Part shown: positions 5,101 through 8,056 of the stretch, piece by piece
Layout: every line of letters starts with the position of its first letter
How positions within the stretch are numbered: position 1 is the stretch's first letter
Assembly: GCA_964599655.1 (NCBI GenBank)
Contig: CAZRGV010000213.1
Span: 1-8,056 of the forward strand
Direction: 5' to 3'
Source: CAZRGV01 sp964599655
Lineage (GTDB): Bacteria > Planctomycetota > Planctomycetia > Isosphaerales > Isosphaeraceae
Length of the DNA: 8,056 nt
Position numbers and translations under genes: made by a program
The notes under the pieces: generated by a model
Seen by the model: only the letters and a program-made list of their open reading frames with translations
What the model was told of the DNA's origin: nothing
The model's database searches: none

Positions 5101-6017
5101 TGGGGAAACGAGATGCCCTGCTGAAGTCCGCCGCATCGCACATCGATGAGTCGGTCGGTACGGCGGTGCCGTCGCAACCCTCGGCCGTCGCGACCTCCTC
5201 GACTCCCGCCCGATGGCAAGGGGTCGTCAAAAGCCGCTCGGCCGTGGAGATCCCGCTCGACAAAATCGAGCGCGACCCGACCCAGCCCCGCGAGGAGTTC
5301 GAGCCCGAGGCGCTCGCCAGACTGAGCGAATCGCTTCGGACCCGCGGACTCTTGCAGCCGATCCGCGTGCGTTGGGACGAGTCCTCGAACGCGTACATTT
5401 TGATCGCCGGGGAACGCCGTTGGCGCGCCGCGAAGATGGCGGGACTTTCCACCATGACCGCCATCGTCGTCGAGGGAGAGCTCGACCAGGGCGAGCGGCT
5501 GGCGATTCAGCTTATCGAGAACTGCTTGCGTGAAGATCTGCGGCCCATCGAACAGGCCCGCGCCTACAAGCGGCTGATGGATCTGCACGGCTGGTCGGGA
5601 AACCAACTCGCCAAGGAACTGGCCATTGCGCAGGGAACCGTCTCGCGCGCCCTGTCGCTTCTGGCCCTTCCGACTGGCGTGCAAGAGAAGGTGGAGCAGG
5701 GGGCCCTCGCGCCAAGCGCCGCGCACGAGGTCGCAAAGCTCGACGATCCGGTCTTGCAGGTCGAGATCGCCGAGCGAGTCGTGGCCGAAAAGATGACGCG
5801 AGACCAGGTCGTCGAGGCCGTCCGCGCCAAGAAAGAGGGCCGAGAGCTCCCCTCGAAATCGGCCAGGGTGGAGATTCGATTGCGGGACGGAAGCCGCATC
5901 GTCCTCACCGGACCAGCCGCCTCGGCCGGTCCCGAAGCGATTGCCTCGGCGCTCCGGCAAGGGGCCAAGCAGGTTTTGGCCGAAGCGCGTGAAACCGACC
6001 ACGACCAGGCCGCCTGA
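5100..6017 (+). CDS. parB: ParB centromere-binding CTPase
   Basis: Binds the centromere (parS) of the replicon, spreads as a CTP-dependent clamp and stimulates ParA. It has 305 residues. An N-terminal arm of about 45 residues (MGKRDALLKSAASHIDESVG at the start) probably contacts ParA. The ParB/Srx domain (about 50-150) has DPTQPRE at 59-65, GERRWRAA at 104-111 (the CTP-binding arginine patch, usually GERRxRA) and ENCLREDLRPIEQA at 140-153. The central DNA-binding domain includes the helix-turn-helix WSGNQLAKELAIAQGTVSRAL (165-185). A C-terminal part of about 75 residues is shorter on recognisable motifs and probably mediates dimerisation. The gene is coupled to parA by a one-base overlap (TGATG). 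The parS it binds is not identified; the repeated TTATGCGC palindromes are the best candidates in this window. Confidence 0.95.
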   Translation: MGKRDALLKSAASHIDESVGTAVPSQPSAVATSSTPARWQGVVKSRSAVEIPLDKIERDPTQPREEFEPEALARLSESLRTRGLLQPIRVRWDESSNAYILIAGERRWRAAKMAGLSTMTAIVVEGELDQGERLAIQLIENCLREDLRPIEQARAYKRLMDLHGWSGNQLAKELAIAQGTVSRALSLLALPTGVQEKVEQGALAPSAAHEVAKLDDPVLQVEIAERVVAEKMTRDQVVEAVRAKKEGRELPSKSARVEIRLRDGSRIVLTGPAASAGPEAIASALRQGAKQVLAEARETDHDQAA

Positions 6018-6018
6018 T

Positions 6019-6051
6019 CGTGTCGCATGCAAGTCCAGGTGGACCGACACG
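6019..6051. terminator. Hairpin between convergent parB and the acyl carrier protein gene
   Basis: CGTGTCG (6019-6025) pairs with CGACACG (6045-6051). Inside, GTCC (6033-6036) pairs with GGAC (6041-6044) around an AGGT loop, leaving a seven-base bulge on one side. It starts just after the parB stop and lies between two convergent transcripts, which suits a bidirectional terminator. No T-run follows on either strand. Confidence 0.4.
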
Positions 6052-6116
6052 GAGCATCCGGTCGGAGCCAATCGAGAGTCCGGACGAATCGGAACGCCGT
6101 CCCAGAGCCTGCGATC

Positions 6117-6374
6117 TCAGGCGGATCGCTTCGATAACGCCTGTTCCAAATAGTCGACACTATGGTCAAGACTCGACATCTTTGGATAGTCTGACTCCGG
6201 GATTTCGACCTGCAAGGCTTTGTGGACGGCGATGATGAAGTTCAGGTAGTCCATCGAATCGAGATCGAGTTGATCGCGGAAGTCGACGTTGGGCTCGATC
6301 TGTTCGGGATCGACCTCGGGAGCGATCTGGCAGAGCGTTTCGAGGACCGTCCTGCGGATCTCGTCGCGTGTCAT
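6117..6374 (-). CDS. Stand-alone acyl carrier protein
   Basis: Small acidic carrier that holds acyl groups on a phosphopantetheine arm. The 85-residue length is normal for a free ACP. The attachment site is Ser40 in DQLDLDSMDYL; the DSM/DSL motif after an acidic stretch is diagnostic. Helix-rich flanks and a final helix ending LEQALSKRSA complete the fold. Its ATG overlaps the stop of the E2 gene by four bases (ATGA), so it is translated from the same mRNA and probably in fixed proportion. No fatty-acid or polyketide synthase gene is visible in the window. Partners could be lipoic-acid synthesis, in which octanoyl-ACP feeds lipoylation of E2, or acceptance of an acyl group from the dehydrogenase. 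It could also be a D-alanyl-type carrier, but no DltA-like gene is near. ACP identity is firm; its role is inference. Confidence 0.9.
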   Translation of the reverse strand: MTRDEIRRTVLETLCQIAPEVDPEQIEPNVDFRDQLDLDSMDYLNFIIAVHKALQVEIPESDYPKMSSLDHSVDYLEQALSKRSA

Positions 6375-7564
6375 AGTTTGTCTGGCTCCTGCAACAGTCG
6401 GTCGATGCGGGAGAGGAAGAGGGCCCCTCGGTGTCCATCACTCACCCGATGATCGGCCGAGAGCGTCGCGGTCACGACGGGCCTCGGAACAACCTGGCCC
6501 TGGACGACCCAGGGACGTTCGACGACCTTGCCGAAGCCGACAATGGCCACTTGCGGGGGGTAGATGATCCCGAAGGCGACCTCGACCCCCTGTTCACCCA
6601 GGCTGGTCACCGTGATGGTCGGGTCGGATAACTCGGAGCTGCGCAACGAGCCGGATCGAGCGCGCTGGACGAGGTCGCGAAACCGCGCCATGAGCTCGTC
6701 GAGTGTCGCTCGATCCGTGTCGTGCAAGGCAGGGGCCACGAGACCGCCCTGTCGGAGCGAGATCGCCACGCCAACGTGAATGTTCTCCGATGTGATCAGG
6801 CGATTACCGTCCCAGATGGAATTCAACTCGGGCGTCTTTCGCAAGGCGAGGGCCACGGCCTTCACGAACAGAACCCCGAGCAGCAGCCGGTCTTCCACGG
6901 ATCGCGTGAGGTTCGCCTCGGTGAGCCAGGCAATCGCCGGTTGCAGGTCGATGGTGGTCGCCAGATAGTAATGAGGGATCTCCCGCTTGGAGCGAGACAT
7001 CGCGGCGGCGATGGCTTGCCGCATTCGGGCCGCGCGATCCTCGGGCTTCTTCGGCACGGTCGAGGGGGCGGCGGTCTTGATCTGAGCGGCGAACCGCTCA
7101 ATGTCTTCCTTGAGGATTGCCCCTCCCGGACCGGTTCCCGGCACGAGGGCCGGATCGATGCCAAGGTCCGAGGCGATTCGCCGGGCCAGTGGCGAAATCC
7201 GAACGTGGCTTTCGCCGACGGTGGGAGCCGCCACGGGCGCGGAGGGCAGGGGGGGCGCTTCCCGGGAAGGGGTGATCGGAGTCGAAGGCTGCGGCGGAGT
7301 GACCGCTGGCCCGGCCAAGATGGGCTCCCCTTCGCAATGGATCTCCGCCAGCGGAGTACCGACCGGGACCTTGGTGCCAGGTTCGACGAGCAAGGTTTCG
7401 ACGACTCCGGTGTGAAACGACTCGACGTCGATGACGCCTTTCTCCGTCTCGACCTCGGCGATGATCTCGCCACGCCGAATCGCATCGCCGGGTCGTTTGT
7501 GCCAGGCGACGAGAGTGCCCGCCTCCATATCCGCGCCGAGTCTCGGCATAACGAATTTAGCCAT
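6371..7564 (-). CDS. pdhC: Dihydrolipoamide acyltransferase, E2 of a 2-oxo-acid dehydrogenase complex
   Basis: E2 core of a pyruvate-type dehydrogenase: it takes the acyl group made by E1 on its lipoyl arm and passes it to CoA. It has 397 residues. A single lipoyl domain (about 1-76) has the lipoylated Lys42 in ETEKGVIDVE. A Pro/Ala-rich flexible linker (about 84-118) follows. The peripheral-subunit-binding domain (121-158) reads VRISPLARRIASDLGID, then GTGPGGAILKEDIERF, and docks E1 or E3. The catalytic domain (about 175-397) has TSLGEQG and the active-site DHRVSDG with His372 and Asp376. All key residues are present, so it should be active. The ATG at 7562-7564 overlaps the E1 beta stop by 8 bases, and its own stop overlaps the ACP start. 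Pyruvate is the likely substrate by the E1 beta sequence; branched-chain or acetoin complexes are alternatives. Confidence 0.92.
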   Translation of the reverse strand: MAKFVMPRLGADMEAGTLVAWHKRPGDAIRRGEIIAEVETEKGVIDVESFHTGVVETLLVEPGTKVPVGTPLAEIHCEGEPILAGPAVTPPQPSTPITPSREAPPLPSAPVAAPTVGESHVRISPLARRIASDLGIDPALVPGTGPGGAILKEDIERFAAQIKTAAPSTVPKKPEDRAARMRQAIAAAMSRSKREIPHYYLATTIDLQPAIAWLTEANLTRSVEDRLLLGVLFVKAVALALRKTPELNSIWDGNRLITSENIHVGVAISLRQGGLVAPALHDTDRATLDELMARFRDLVQRARSGSLRSSELSDPTITVTSLGEQGVEVAFGIIYPPQVAIVGFGKVVERPWVVQGQVVPRPVVTATLSADHRVSDGHRGALFLSRIDRLLQEPDKL

Positions 7565-8056
7565 GGCGCACCATCATCTCGCGGACGGCGTTGACGATCC
7601 GCTCGGGCTGCGGCAGAGCGGCATCTTCGAGGTGCTTCGGATAGGGCATAGGAACCTCGACACTACACACGCGGACCATCGGTCCGTCGAGTTCAAAGAA
7701 GGCTCGTTCCATGATCTGGGTCATGATCTCCGCCGAAAAGCTCCCCGTACGCCAGCCCTCATCGACGACCACAACCCGGTGTGTCTTCGCCACGGAGCCG
7801 ATCAGCGTCTCGGTATCCAGCGGTCGGAGAACCCGAAGATCAATCACCTCGGCCTCGATCCCCTCCCCGGCGAGTTCCGCCGCGGCCTTGAGTGCCTTGC
7901 CGAGCGAACCGCCATACGCGATGACGCTGACATCTCGTCCCGGTCGACAAACCGAGGCGTGAGTGATGTCGGCAGGGCCGGCCGACTCGTCGACCTCCCC
8001 CTCCTCGGGATAGAGCATCGCGTGCTCAAACAGGAAGACCGGATCCGGCTCGGCAA
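7557..8056 (-). CDS. pdhB: 2-oxo-acid dehydrogenase E1 component, beta subunit (partial, cut by the window edge)
   Basis: Thiamine-diphosphate-dependent E1 decarboxylates the 2-oxo acid with an alpha partner, presumably encoded just beyond the right edge. About 165 C-terminal residues are visible and the frame is open to the edge. The sequence begins within DPVFLFEHAMLYPEEGEV, a conserved segment of E1 beta at the end of the pyrimidine-binding domain. The ATG at 8016-8018 inside it is not a real start. The C-terminal transketolase-like domain follows: VIAYGGSLGKALKAA, VIDLRVLRPLDTETL, VVVVDEGWRTGSFSAEI, and VEVPMPYPKHLEDAALP. The last resembles the pyruvate-type VPMPYAxNLE segment more than the branched-chain type, though this is by eye. 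The stop TAA at 7557-7559 overlaps the E2 start. Confidence 0.9.
   Translation of the reverse strand, partial: AEPDPVFLFEHAMLYPEEGEVDESAGPADITHASVCRPGRDVSVIAYGGSLGKALKAAAELAGEGIEAEVIDLRVLRPLDTETLIGSVAKTHRVVVVDEGWRTGSFSAEIMTQIMERAFFELDGPMVRVCSVEVPMPYPKHLEDAALPQPERIVNAVREMMVRHG

Noticed and set aside
6722..7594. 290-codon open frame opposite the E2 gene
   Set aside because: It is complementary to a well-conserved acyltransferase and has no domain of its own.

Overview
The window reads as the replication and partition core of a GC-rich plasmid or other secondary replicon, joined to part of a 2-oxo-acid dehydrogenase operon. The RPA-type initiator, the ParA and ParB sequences and the overall style resemble replicons of planctomycetes, probably Isosphaeraceae. 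That placement rests on recognising the protein families and was not checked by a database search.

Layout. Positions 2-166 hold what may be the tail of an upstream gene. Positions 399-877 hold at least twelve direct repeats (iterons) starting with TCCGACC. The last six are exactly 22 bp apart, head to tail. They run into an AT-rich stretch (878-960) with a candidate promoter and then into a replication initiator gene (999-2450, +). This is the classic layout of an iteron-controlled origin. An inverted iteron-like element just before the initiator start (974-996) is a candidate autoregulatory operator.

Between the initiator and the partition genes lies one gene on the opposite strand (2840-4020, -), a secreted esterase with an N-terminal carbohydrate-binding-like domain. 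It is interrupted by a 25-N assembly gap. A 16-bp near-palindromic motif (CTTATGCGCGGCGCAT) occurs on both sides of it, at 2647 and 4217, with a related copy in the opposite orientation at 4162. These may be centromere or operator sites of the partition system, or recombination scars around an inserted cargo gene.

parA (4285-5100) and parB (5100-6017) overlap by one base and form a chromosomal-style partition pair: a small ParA without an N-terminal DNA-binding domain and a large ParB with the CTP-binding motif. They should segregate the replicon that the initiator copies.

From 6117 to the right edge the minus strand carries a tightly overlapping operon, read right to left: E1 beta subunit of a pyruvate-type dehydrogenase (partial), the E2 acyltransferase, and a stand-alone acyl carrier protein. 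The carrier protein as the last gene of a dehydrogenase operon is the most unusual metabolic feature here. It suggests lipoyl supply, or transfer of the acyl product to a carrier protein instead of CoA.
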